In this document: positions 28,089-36,389 of the stretch, in pieces
Layout of the letters: each line of letters starts with the position of its first letter
Position numbering within the stretch: position 1 is the first letter of the stretch
DNA from: Microcoleus sp. FACHB-68
Lineage (GTDB): Bacteria > Cyanobacteriota > Cyanobacteriia > Cyanobacteriales > Oscillatoriaceae
Length of the DNA stretch: 64,000 nt
Assembly: GCF_014695715.1 (NCBI RefSeq)
Contig: NZ_JACJOT010000009.1
Span: 1-64,000, forward strand
Reading direction: 5' to 3'
Notes under the pieces: generated by a model
Seen by the model: the letters and a program-made list of their open reading frames with translations, nothing else
What the model was told of the DNA's origin: nothing
Databases searched by the model: none
Program-made: the position numbers and the translations under genes

Positions 28089-29234
28089 CTAAAATTGAGT
28101 TAATTCTGTAGCTGCGGTTCCGAAAACAGTTGCTAAGGATTGTTCCGGGCGACATAACAAACTCTTGGCAACCTGAAGCATACAAATCCCCTGATTTCCA
28201 AATGATTTTTGGTACTGAATCATTGCCTGAATTCGTTGAATTAAGGCTAAACCAGCAAATTGCACGACTTGCAGCAAGAAATTGGGGCGATGCTCTAAAA
28301 TATCCGGGAAGTTACAGAAATAAGCGCTAGTCAGAGCAGCAATGGAAGGTTGAAGCTGTTCCAGGGGTGTCATTGCCAGACGCAGAGATTCTTCGATAGT
28401 CAAAGACTTACTGATGACTAAGCTACTCAGCCAGATTTGCAGGTAGCTCGCAATAAGCGTTCCCAAATCAAAGGCAGGGTCTCCCCAAGCGGAACTCTCC
28501 CAATCTATCAACCGCACGATATTAAGATTTTCTTGCTCCCAATTAGTGTGTAAAAGGATGTTGTTGAGCTTGAGGTCATTGTGAGTCAGGCAACAGGGGT
28601 GGAAAGCATCGGCAAGTTCTCTCATTGCTTGCCCCAAGCTTTCGTATCGCTGATAGAGCTTAAAGAATTTCAGCCCATCGGCGGGAACGATACCAAAAAT
28701 TTCAGGCCCTATCTGTTCTATACTGCGAATCCAGTTAGGCACATGAGCAGGGCTGAGATTATCATGTTTGGCTGAAAAGAATTCTTGATAGTCTTGGCGG
28801 TTAAAAGTGGAGTGATGGATGGTGGCAAGGATGGTGGTGATCGCTATAGCGATTTCACTGTTAAAACGATTTTCCTTTTGGTAAAAATCCGCTAAATTCT
28901 GATATTCATCTAAATATTTATGGACAATAATAGAATTCTCTCGATCAAAATGCAGTACATCAGGGAAAAATTGGCATAGGTAATTTAGTTCTGAAAATTC
29001 CTGTAAGAAGTCTTTGATCCGCCACTCTCCAAAAAGCTCTCCTGCTGCTTGCCCCGAATAATTATGCCGCTCTTGCTTAATTAATAGCTTACGACTATCA
29101 GGGAAAGTCACTAATAAGTTAAAGTTTTTAGCGGCAACTAGCTCTATCTTAATTAGTGCTGGTTCCAAATTATTGCCTAAGTTATGCTCGACTAAATAAT
29201 TGAAAACATTATGAGAATTTAACAGAAATGGCAT
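28089..29234 (-). CDS. Aminoglycoside-phosphotransferase-like kinase, active type (RiPP cluster)
   Basis: 381 residues from ATG 29234, preceded by AAGAG; a TTG 6 bp upstream is less likely. It has the APH fold with intact catalytic residues: N-lobe Lys in KLLIKQE, the catalytic loop THNDLKLNNIL (about 216; Asp base and Asn metal ligand present), and the metal-binding Asp in RLIDWESSAWGDPAFDLG (about 245). Proteins of this kind (as TvaC in thioviridamide or the kinase of lexapeptide) phosphorylate precursor Ser/Thr before lyase elimination. It is the first gene of the set and its promoter would lie in 29235-29590. It is about as long as copy 1 and homologous over its whole length. Confidence 0.78.
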   Translation of the reverse strand: MPFLLNSHNVFNYLVEHNLGNNLEPALIKIELVAAKNFNLLVTFPDSRKLLIKQERHNYSGQAAGELFGEWRIKDFLQEFSELNYLCQFFPDVLHFDRENSIIVHKYLDEYQNLADFYQKENRFNSEIAIAITTILATIHHSTFNRQDYQEFFSAKHDNLSPAHVPNWIRSIEQIGPEIFGIVPADGLKFFKLYQRYESLGQAMRELADAFHPCCLTHNDLKLNNILLHTNWEQENLNIVRLIDWESSAWGDPAFDLGTLIASYLQIWLSSLVISKSLTIEESLRLAMTPLEQLQPSIAALTSAYFCNFPDILEHRPNFLLQVVQFAGLALIQRIQAMIQYQKSFGNQGICMLQVAKSLLCRPEQSLATVFGTAATELTQF

Positions 29235-29590
29235 AAGCAACTCTTTTTAAAGATGAATTAAGCTATGTTTGCGGGGGTTATTTGCCAGACAAAGTAGCAT
29301 CAAAAAATCCTCAATACATAAATCATGTCATCGTAATTTTCTGGCGACACCTCATAGTCGCGACCGGAAATACGAACACTTTACCGTCCACGAAAAGTAT
29401 ATTTGCATAAGTGAGATACTCCCATTTAATACTCTGCAATGGCCTTTTTTATCAATTATGCAATTTGTCTTGATTCGGAAAATTTTACAGCACACTAAAT
29501 CCAATTGCCCTCGCACTCCTACAATGCAAATGGAAGCTGTAGAATATGCTGCATATGCTTTGGGAATTATTCTCAGCTATTATAACTGCA
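29235..29590. other. Intergenic, upstream of the RiPP-type genes
   Basis: About 350 bp of AT-rich sequence without a convincing gene. It would hold the promoter of the minus-strand kinase gene; I see no distinct operator. A plus-strand open frame across 29269-29664 has no family resemblance and runs through the IS982 remnant. Confidence 0.5.
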
Positions 29591-29711
29591 TACATAAATC
29601 ATCGACACAGCAAAATAGTTCTTCTAAACTAAGCATGGGACGAGCCTGTAAAGCTATGGTGTGATGACTTTTAGCTTACTCGCTTGTCCCTTCCTTATCC
29701 CGAACTCAGGT
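29591..29711 (-). mobile_element. IS982 end remnant (121 bp), inverted to the copy at 23117
   Basis: Read on the minus strand from 29711, this matches the left end of the 23117 element closely: terminal repeat CCTGAGTTCGGGATAAGG, the leader, and the transposase start (MLSLEELFCCVDDLC). Similarity ends at about 29591, where stops follow. The remainder of the element is missing. With the copy at 23117-24085 it brackets the peptide cluster in inverted orientation. Confidence 0.85.
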
Positions 29712-29790
29712 TCCTCAACACTCAAAACTCCTCATTCCTCAACACTCATTCCTCACTCAGAACTCAGCACTCAGGACTTAGGACTTAATC
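29712..29790. repeat. CTCA-type short tandem repeats
   Basis: Units such as ACTCAAAACTCCTCATTCC and ACTCAGCACTCAGGACTTAGG fill this stretch directly beside the IS982 end. The same kind of repeat borders the other IS982 copy, so both elements inserted into, or recombined at, STRR tracts. Confidence 0.75.
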
Positions 29791-29812
29791 GCGCCGGCAG
29801 CAAAAACAAAAA

Positions 29813-29848
29813 AACGCCCCCAAAAGAGTGGGCGTTCCAGTTTTTTTT
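29813..29848. terminator. Bidirectional intrinsic terminator
   Basis: Stem AACGCCC (29813-29819) / GGGCGTT (29830-29836), a T-run after it on the plus strand (29841-29848) and an A-run before it (CAAAAACAAAAAAA). It can end the minus-strand PEP-synthase-like transcript arriving from the right. Confidence 0.7.
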
Positions 29849-29997
29849 GTCACAATCAGGATGCATGAGATTAAATTACCATGCTGGGGGGTTAGACCCC
29901 TCACTGTTTTACAAAGTGTGACATTTCGCCATAGTCTGAAATAAAAAAAATACATTTCTAGCAGTATTTTTCTGGCCGGCAGCCCGAAAAAGCTGGT

Positions 29998-32907
29998 TTA
30001 AAGCAGTTCAACCAGACCCGTAGATCCGTCAATTCGCACCGGCTGCCCGTCATGCAACAGATGGGTTGCATTGTGAATATCCATCACCGCAGGAATACCA
30101 TATTCACGGGCAACAATCGCACCGTGAGAAAGACGCCCCCCCACTTCAGCAATCAAGCCGCCGGCACGCGCCAAAACAGGTGCCCAACCAGAATCGGTGT
30201 AAGGCACGACTAAAATTGTCTGCCGGTTAATCTCTGGAATTGCCTGCAAACCACGCAAAACCTTGACCCTGCCCTCAATTTGCCCAGGACTAGCACCAAT
30301 GCCTTGCAGCTTAGATTTAGGCTTTTGCGCGGTAAATTGTGGCTGGAGGCGGGGCGCGTTGCCATAAACCACTCGCGCCACAGTTAGTTGCCGGTGTTGT
30401 TCAAGTTGCGATCGCCGGTGGCTAATTAACTGAGACAGCCGGTTAATGATTTGCGGATTGCCGGCAATGATCTGGCGAACCTCATCAAACTCCAAAAAGA
30501 AAATATCCCCAGCTTCAGAAAGTAACCCCGACTGCAACCACAGCGCCTCCAACGCCACAAAACTCCATCGCAACTGTGCCAATAGCTGACTGTAAACTTC
30601 AGTTACCCGTCCCTTCAAATTAACGCGACGCTGTAGCGAGTTTTGAGCTTTGAGTTTTGAGTTCTGAGTTTTGAGTTCTGAATTTTGAGTTAAGAATTGG
30701 GTAAATAGTTCGCGCACCGGCACAGGGTTTTCCTGCCATCGCGGCACTGCAATATCCGTCGCCACCTCGCTTAAATAGCCGTAGCGGTTGAGTAACTGGT
30801 CAAACTCTGCCAAAATTGTCTGACCTTCGGGAATTTCTGCCAGCCTTGCCAAGAAATCTGGACTTTGAGGATTTAATTCCTCAAGATTGGGCAGTTGCCG
30901 GCGCGTCTTATCGGCTAATTCTTGAAGTGCTCGCAACGCCGCAACTTCTGGCAAATAGCTATTATCCAAATCTGTCTCACTCACCTTAAACACAGCCTGC
31001 CGCACCGCTAAACTCAGGGGTGCCAGGATGCTGTAATAAGTTGCTCGCTTCAGCGCTTCTAAAATTGAGTCTATTTGCTGTAATAAGGCTGAGGGGGAAA
31101 GCGCAACAGAGGAAGCAGGCGAAAGAGGGAGATTGGCTAAAGTTGGGGCAAAATAACGCCGGCTATCCTGCTGGAAATCTTCTTCCAATCGCCACTCACG
31201 GCCTAGCAAACGCGCTAAACCGGGTAATTGCTTCAAAGTTGAGGTAATCGGCGGTTTACTGAATTTAGCGCCCCGCGTCAAAAATTCTAAACTTTCGGGA
31301 GGAAGACCCATGCGGAGGAAAATTTCACCGAGTAGGGAAGCATTGAAATAGGCGTGAGAATAGTGAAGTGTGGCGGTTTCGTTGAAATCTAAACCGGCAG
31401 CACCGGCACCCAAAACAACGGTAAAAATCTCTCCCCAAACGCCGCAGGTAAGAGGGCGATTAATCGACCAAGTCAAGGGGCGAATTAGTCCGGGAATCAC
31501 TTCAGCGGCAATTTTGCGCGTCCAAATTGGGAGTAACGTGGTAACGGGACGGGATTGTAATAGCCACAGGGTTTGGCCGTCGTAAGTCCATTCAATATCT
31601 TGCGGGATGCTGTGGAATCGGGCTTCTAGATGCCGCGCTAAGAAAGCCACTTGCCGGATTAGTTGTGGCGGCAGATCGCCGGTTTCCCCTTCAATTTCTA
31701 ACTCTAAACCGGCAGGCATTACCCAGTCGGGGGCATTACTCACCTCGGCATCTGGGACAAAAACGCGATATTGTTCTGGGGTAACTTGCCCGGAAACTAC
31801 CCGCGAAGCGTTTCCCGGTAAGGCTTCAATGACAACAGCATCGCCTTGTCGATCAATGGGATCGCGGCTGAAGGCAACGCCGGAGAAAACGCCCTGAATT
31901 TGCTGCTGAACGAGTACCGCCATTGACGCTTCCGGGAGGTTGCGATCTTGGCGGTAAGTTTGCGCTGCCGGCCGGTTATAGGATTCCTGACATTGGGCAA
32001 TCGCATCGTACAATTGCTCTCGGCTTCTGACGTTCAAAATGCTTTGATATTGACCGGCAGCGGAGGCTTGTTCCGAGTCTTCCCCAACCGCTGAGGAACG
32101 CACCACAAGCGGCTGATTTTCGGAGGGTTGCAGGAAGTCTACCAAGATTTGAGGGTCATCGCCTGCCGGCAGCACCCACCCCACCGGCACAGGATAACCC
32201 CAGCGCTTTAATTGAGAGAGGGTTGCGGCTTTTTGACCGACTTTACCAGACTCTAGCTTTTGCTCTAGGGAAACAATCGCGCGATCTCCTCGAAAAAAGC
32301 GAAACACTTTTTGAGAATCCTCCTGTGCAGATGCCGGTGTTAAGTCTAAATCATCGGGAATTTTTTCATAGATCCAGCCTAGCAGCCCACTGAGGGTAAT
32401 CGCTGCCAGGATTCGCGCCCCATTGTAGGGGTGCAGCAGTGCCAGGGTGAAGGGAAATAGCACCAAAAATGCCAGCCGTCCCAACTTGCGCTCTCGCAGG
32501 ATTGTAAAGCTAATGCCGCCAATTAAAAATACGAAGCCGGCGACTCGCGGATCATGGACAACGACACCCCAAACTAAATTCGTGGTGCCGGCACCTTTGG
32601 CGATCCAGAACCTGCCGAGAATCAGGGCGATGAGGGCAATTAACTCCCACTCTGGGTTTGAGGGAAAGAAGTATCTCGCCAGTAAAACCGCTGCAATGCC
32701 TTTACCGGCTTCTGAGAGTACCGCCAGAATGCCGACTACGTTGCCCCCGTGATAGAAAGCGGCAGAGACTCCCACATTGCCGGTGCCAATTCTGGCCAAT
32801 TGCCTGCCGGTGAGGGCGCGGGTAATCCAGGCAATCAAAGGCAATCCGCCTAAAAGCGGGCAAAGCGTGAAAATAAGTAGAGCTCCCAAAACCTGCGTCA
32901 GCGTCAT
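29998..32907 (-). CDS. PlsY-like membrane domain fused to PEP synthase/PPDK-type protein
   Basis: 969 residues. The N-terminal 185 residues are a membrane domain like the glycerol-3-phosphate acyltransferase PlsY, with about six hydrophobic helices. Its first motif is recognisable (RIGTGNVGVSAAF), but the second catalytic motif is altered: GHNxP...GGKGVAT in PlsY is GRFWIAKGAGTTN here. The rest is a PPDK/PEP-synthase-type protein: ATP-binding domain from about 215 (VVRSSAVGEDSEQASAAGQY at about 270-290) to about 460, a helical middle, and the mobile phosphohistidine domain at the C-terminus with GGRLSHGAIVAREYGIPAV (His about 930). The C-terminal PEP/pyruvate barrel of PPDK is absent. The reaction is uncertain: lipid-linked phosphotransfer is a guess. 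CTCA-type repeats are read through in the coding region at 30641-30696. Confidence 0.85.
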   Translation of the reverse strand: MTLTQVLGALLIFTLCPLLGGLPLIAWITRALTGRQLARIGTGNVGVSAAFYHGGNVVGILAVLSEAGKGIAAVLLARYFFPSNPEWELIALIALILGRFWIAKGAGTTNLVWGVVVHDPRVAGFVFLIGGISFTILRERKLGRLAFLVLFPFTLALLHPYNGARILAAITLSGLLGWIYEKIPDDLDLTPASAQEDSQKVFRFFRGDRAIVSLEQKLESGKVGQKAATLSQLKRWGYPVPVGWVLPAGDDPQILVDFLQPSENQPLVVRSSAVGEDSEQASAAGQYQSILNVRSREQLYDAIAQCQESYNRPAAQTYRQDRNLPEASMAVLVQQQIQGVFSGVAFSRDPIDRQGDAVVIEALPGNASRVVSGQVTPEQYRVFVPDAEVSNAPDWVMPAGLELEIEGETGDLPPQLIRQVAFLARHLEARFHSIPQDIEWTYDGQTLWLLQSRPVTTLLPIWTRKIAAEVIPGLIRPLTWSINRPLTCGVWGEIFTVVLGAGAAGLDFNETATLHYSHAYFNASLLGEIFLRMGLPPESLEFLTRGAKFSKPPITSTLKQLPGLARLLGREWRLEEDFQQDSRRYFAPTLANLPLSPASSVALSPSALLQQIDSILEALKRATYYSILAPLSLAVRQAVFKVSETDLDNSYLPEVAALRALQELADKTRRQLPNLEELNPQSPDFLARLAEIPEGQTILAEFDQLLNRYGYLSEVATDIAVPRWQENPVPVRELFTQFLTQNSELKTQNSKLKAQNSLQRRVNLKGRVTEVYSQLLAQLRWSFVALEALWLQSGLLSEAGDIFFLEFDEVRQIIAGNPQIINRLSQLISHRRSQLEQHRQLTVARVVYGNAPRLQPQFTAQKPKSKLQGIGASPGQIEGRVKVLRGLQAIPEINRQTILVVPYTDSGWAPVLARAGGLIAEVGGRLSHGAIVAREYGIPAVMDIHNATHLLHDGQPVRIDGSTGLVELL
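30641..30696. repeat. Short tandem repeat inside a coding sequence
   Basis: Heptamer-like TTTTGAG / TTCTGAG units within the PlsY-PEP synthase gene, translated in frame as LTQNSELKTQNSKLKAQNSL (about residues 737-756). The units are the same as the intergenic CTCAAAA repeats. They lie in a predicted linker before a helical segment, so the insert was probably tolerated. Confidence 0.8.
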
Positions 32908-33012
32908 ATTAAATTTTGATGGGTGAATTTTGGATGCAATACCAATCTAGAATTTAAACTCACTTTGCCTGGTGAAAAACTGATAATTTTAATGGCTGCC
33001 CTTCAAGATGCT

Positions 33013-33834
33013 TCACCGGCGCAAACGGTAACACAGCGCTTTGTCGAAGTACACCGGCTCAAACGAATTATCAAGCGTGATCGTTGTCTCACTGGCACCT
33101 AGGAACAGATAGCCATCGGGACTAAGTACCTGCCGCAGTTTTGCCAAAATGGCTTTTTTGGTTGCCACGTCAAAATAAATTAAAACGTTACGCATAAAGA
33201 TGATATCCATCAGAGGTAAGGTCGGCCAACCGGCAGCTAGGTTGATTTGGCGAAATTCAACCATCTGGCGGATCTGTTGTTTGAGTTGCCACTCATTATC
33301 CTGTTGCTGAAAATATCTCAGTTGTTGTGCCGCTGTGAGTCCGCGATGGATTTCTAATTGAGTGTAACGACCTTCGCGAGCGCGGGTTAAGATTTCTCCT
33401 GAGATATCACTGGCAATGAACCGCACATTCCAGCCTGCAAAAATTGGAAAATACTGGTGCAGCAGCATCGCTATACTATAAGGTTCTTGGCCGGTGGAGC
33501 AGGCGGCACTCCAAATATTGAGGCTTCGCTCGCTCAAACGCTGTTTCAAAAATTGGGGCAGTAAGACTTTTTTCAGAGCTTCAAAGGGATAATTATCGCG
33601 AAAAAACGAGGTTTCACTTAACAGCATCGCCTCGATCACTTGGATATGAAGTTCGTTAGGCTGCTGAGTTCGTAGCAGCGCCACCAATTCTTCTATTGAA
33701 CTGAAACCGGCTTGCTGAGCAATTGGGGCTAACTGTCTCTCTACGCGGATCGCCTTATCCGCCTCTAGCGAAATTGCAGTTTGATCGCGAAGCAACTGGC
33801 AAATATAATTAAAATCATCACTGCTAATAGACAT
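33013..33834 (-). CDS. cheR: CheR-type chemoreceptor glutamate methyltransferase
   Basis: 273 residues. CheR transfers a methyl group from S-adenosylmethionine to glutamates of chemoreceptors. N-terminal helical domain about 1-75; catalytic domain from about 76, with the SAM-binding motif WSAACSTGQEPYSIAMLL (about 108-125), FIASDISGEILTRAREG (about 138-155) and FMRNVLIYFD (about 212-222). No other chemotaxis gene is in the window, so its receptor system lies elsewhere; some cyanobacterial CheR proteins serve phototaxis operons. The PEP-synthase-like gene starts 105 bp downstream on the same strand. Confidence 0.93.
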   Translation of the reverse strand: MSISSDDFNYICQLLRDQTAISLEADKAIRVERQLAPIAQQAGFSSIEELVALLRTQQPNELHIQVIEAMLLSETSFFRDNYPFEALKKVLLPQFLKQRLSERSLNIWSAACSTGQEPYSIAMLLHQYFPIFAGWNVRFIASDISGEILTRAREGRYTQLEIHRGLTAAQQLRYFQQQDNEWQLKQQIRQMVEFRQINLAAGWPTLPLMDIIFMRNVLIYFDVATKKAILAKLRQVLSPDGYLFLGASETTITLDNSFEPVYFDKALCYRLRR

Positions 33835-34037
33835 TTTACAATATTTTTGCGGTAAATTCTGTTACACTTAAGAAACTTTTAAAGCCTAATTTTTTAAAGG
33901 ATTGGCTAATTATTCTAAAACTTATCAATGATAAAATTTTGAAAAGTCAGTATTAAATTTAGATTTAATTTAAACTGGGGTTCACTTTTTTTGCTGGCTG
34001 AGCAAATAATTGAGCCGGCTATGCGATTAAATTACAG

Positions 34038-35336
34038 TTAAATATCAGACATCAGCGCGAAATGCTCTTGCAACAACTTGTGGGTAAATCGATAACGTTT
34101 GCCGGCACGCTGCAAAAATAGTTGCTTTGTCGCGTAGTCGAGAAAACGAGCGTAATTCCAAGGAATATATCCATGCCTCCAAAGAATAAAACGCAGCACA
34201 AACTGCCGTACCCCAGAAAAACCTGGAATAAACCCACCCATCAGTCCCGCCCCAATTTTATAGAGTCGCTGCTGATCAGCAGTTTTTAACCAATTTGGCT
34301 GCATTTTTTCTAAGGAAAATTCTGTCTGATTTTCTTCTTCCAACCTTTTTGCCAGCCACATTAGCCAATACCGGCTTTGTTCCGGGGTGGGTTGTTTTCG
34401 CAGGTTAATGTCGCGTCCGAGTTGCTGGCGAATATAGGCATTAAACAAATACTGACGCCGTTCTTTATTGGATGTCAGGCGTTTCCAAGAATGAATGAGA
34501 ATTTCTTCATAGGCTAAAGCCATCATATTCAAAAATAAAGGCGTTTTTGCCAATGCCATCAAGGGCGGATCGGTTTCAATGTTGTACCATAGCTCTCGAC
34601 TTCTGGCAGCCATTAAATAATTACGGATTTGAGATGAATTAAAAGGTCGTAAAAAAATTGCTCCTTTAAGTCTCAGTCGGCAATTACACTTTTTGTAATC
34701 TTCAAAGCGCGTGCAAACAATAAATTGTGATAGGGTTGAGTTTTTTTCTACCAGTTGATTGATTGCCCTAATACAATCTTCTTGCTGGCTTAATTCTAGT
34801 TCATTTAACCCATCAAATAGCAATAATAACTGACCGATTTCTAGCCAATTTTGAGCAATTTCAACTCGAACGCCATACTTAGATTTCAGTTCGCTAACCA
34901 GCCAGCCGGCAAGGGGTTGTTGGTTATTGTTCCAACCGGATAAATTGAACAACACCGGCACCTTCGCAGCGCTATCTTGTTCAGCGAGATCGCACAATTC
35001 CTTGGCTAACTGTAGTTGAGTGGTGGTTTTGCCCGATCCAGGTGCGCCTAAAATCAGCAGTTTGCCGCCGGCTTGATCGAAGGCTGTCAGGATGCTGTCA
35101 GAAGGCTGTAGCCGGAAACGAGGCTGTTTAGCAATTTTTACATCCACATCTGGGCGAACTGGCTGGGGTTGTTGATCTTCGCCCAGGTTAACCAAAACTG
35201 CGTTGTGCAAGGACTGCTGCAGCCGCGCTGTGACTTCATTCTTAACAGCCGTCAACAACTGCTGCCGGTTCCGAAAGCTTTGCTTGTCGGCAGCAGGTGC
35301 CGGTGGGGTAGATGCCAATTCACTGTTAGATTGCAT
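34038..35336 (-). CDS. Compact NACHT-type NTPase
   Basis: About 432 residues from ATG 35336; an in-frame TTG at 35393 would add an unlikely Ser/Pro-rich extension. The NTPase domain carries Walker A GAPGSGKTTTQ (about 98-108) and Walker B LLLLFDGLNEL (about 180-190), a NACHT-like arrangement, followed by a helical C-terminal part with LFNAYIRQQLGR and a basic, aromatic end. An N-terminal helical segment of about 75 residues precedes it. It lacks the WD40, LRR or TPR sensor repeats and the effector domain of large STAND proteins, so the sensing part may be a partner or is missing. NACHT ATPases act as switches in signalling and in anti-phage defence; no neighbour points to either. Confidence 0.8.
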   Translation of the reverse strand: MQSNSELASTPPAPAADKQSFRNRQQLLTAVKNEVTARLQQSLHNAVLVNLGEDQQPQPVRPDVDVKIAKQPRFRLQPSDSILTAFDQAGGKLLILGAPGSGKTTTQLQLAKELCDLAEQDSAAKVPVLFNLSGWNNNQQPLAGWLVSELKSKYGVRVEIAQNWLEIGQLLLLFDGLNELELSQQEDCIRAINQLVEKNSTLSQFIVCTRFEDYKKCNCRLRLKGAIFLRPFNSSQIRNYLMAARSRELWYNIETDPPLMALAKTPLFLNMMALAYEEILIHSWKRLTSNKERRQYLFNAYIRQQLGRDINLRKQPTPEQSRYWLMWLAKRLEEENQTEFSLEKMQPNWLKTADQQRLYKIGAGLMGGFIPGFSGVRQFVLRFILWRHGYIPWNYARFLDYATKQLFLQRAGKRYRFTHKLLQEHFALMSDI

Positions 35337-35666
35337 GGAACGCAGGGGAGAGGGAGAGGTAGCGAAAAGGGAAGCGTGGGAGAAGCCCAACAAGCATCAG
35401 TAATTTTGTCTTAAAAAGCAAGTCTTCTGAAAAACCCAGACCCGAACGCAGCCATAATACCAGTGCAAGGGCAAGTTTTAGCATGAAAGATGCTTGCAAG
35501 TCAGCAGAGGCTAGTTTGCCAATATACAGGTGGATTGCAACGCTGTGTAATCGTTGCCGCAATTGTCAGCAGGGACGTATTGCATTTTTTGAAGAAAACT
35601 TGACGACCGTAAAACTCCTGCCAAACTTGTAGATATTTATAGAATCTTGTTGCAGGAGTTTGGTCA
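35337..35666. promoter_or_regulatory. Divergent intergenic region; stem covering a ribosome-binding site
   Basis: This region separates the NACHT gene from the AIM24 genes. At 35612-35621 AAACTCCTGC pairs perfectly with GCAGGAGTTT at 35652-35661, which contains the AGGAG site (35654-35658) of the first AIM24 gene; its GTG start is 5 bp after the stem. A second, exclusive pairing is possible between CCAAACT (35621-35627) and AGTTTGG (35657-35663). The layout suggests translational control by RNA folding. Nothing else was recognised in the rest of the region. Confidence 0.4.
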
Positions 35667-36329
35667 GTGAAACATGAAATTCGCTACAAGCCATCGTTTG
35701 CTGCGATTTTTATTACTCTGAATCCCGGCGATAGCATTACCGCTGAAGCCGGCGCGATGACGAGTATGGATGCTCGCATTACGATGAAAACTCAATTTTC
35801 TGGGGGGTTCTTCTCCGGCTTCTTGAAAGCAATATTTGGCGGGGAATCTTGGTTTGTTAATACTTTTACAAATGAAACTCAGCAGCCTTTGCAGTTGGTT
35901 TTGACACAATCTACCATTGGCGATATTGCTTGTATTGATTTGAGAGGAAATGGGATTTGTTTTGAACCGGGTGCTTATATTGCCCACACGCCTGGGATTG
36001 GTATGGGAGTACAGTGGGCTGGGTTTTCTAGCTTTTTTGCCGGCGAGGGGCTATTTAAACTGAAATTAACCGGCACGGGTCAAGTATTTTTTGGTGCTTA
36101 TGGTGGCATTACAGAAAAACGCATCAGTGGTGAATTTGTGGTTGATAGCGGTCATTTAGTGGCTTACGATCCAGGAATTCAAATGAAGGTGGGTTTAGCC
36201 GGCGGTTTAATTGGATCGGTTACATCTGGGGAAGGATTAATTAACCGGCTTTCTGGCCAAGGAGTAATTTATTTGCAGTCTCGGAGTGTTGACGGATTAG
36301 TTCGATTTTTAAGTTCAAAGGTTTTTTAA
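35667..36329 (+). CDS. AIM24/TIGR00266 family protein, copy 1
   Basis: 220 residues. The start is GTG 35667, supported by AGGAG 8 bp upstream. Family marks: AGAMTSMDARITMKTQ near residue 30, the GESWFVNTF segment (about 65-75), and EFVVDSGHLVAYDP (about 155-170). These proteins are built of beta strands in internally repeated trimers (AIM24 is a mitochondrial relative); bacterial function is unknown. It is the first of three tandem paralogues on one strand, about 60 bp apart, probably one operon and perhaps one hetero-oligomer. Confidence 0.88.
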   Translation: MKHEIRYKPSFAAIFITLNPGDSITAEAGAMTSMDARITMKTQFSGGFFSGFLKAIFGGESWFVNTFTNETQQPLQLVLTQSTIGDIACIDLRGNGICFEPGAYIAHTPGIGMGVQWAGFSSFFAGEGLFKLKLTGTGQVFFGAYGGITEKRISGEFVVDSGHLVAYDPGIQMKVGLAGGLIGSVTSGEGLINRLSGQGVIYLQSRSVDGLVRFLSSKVF

Positions 36330-36389
36330 AGAGTGAGTGATATCTGTTAATCAGATATTTTAACGTTTAATTTAGGAGATTTTGAGCAG

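Noticed and set aside
28051-28185. Longer start for the second HopA1-like protein
   Set aside because: The extra residues overlap the upstream kinase gene and have no counterpart in the paralogue, which aligns from MQLQNF.
29269-29664. 131-residue plus-strand open frame
   Set aside because: Runs through the antisense strand of the IS982 remnant; no family resemblance or clear ribosome site.
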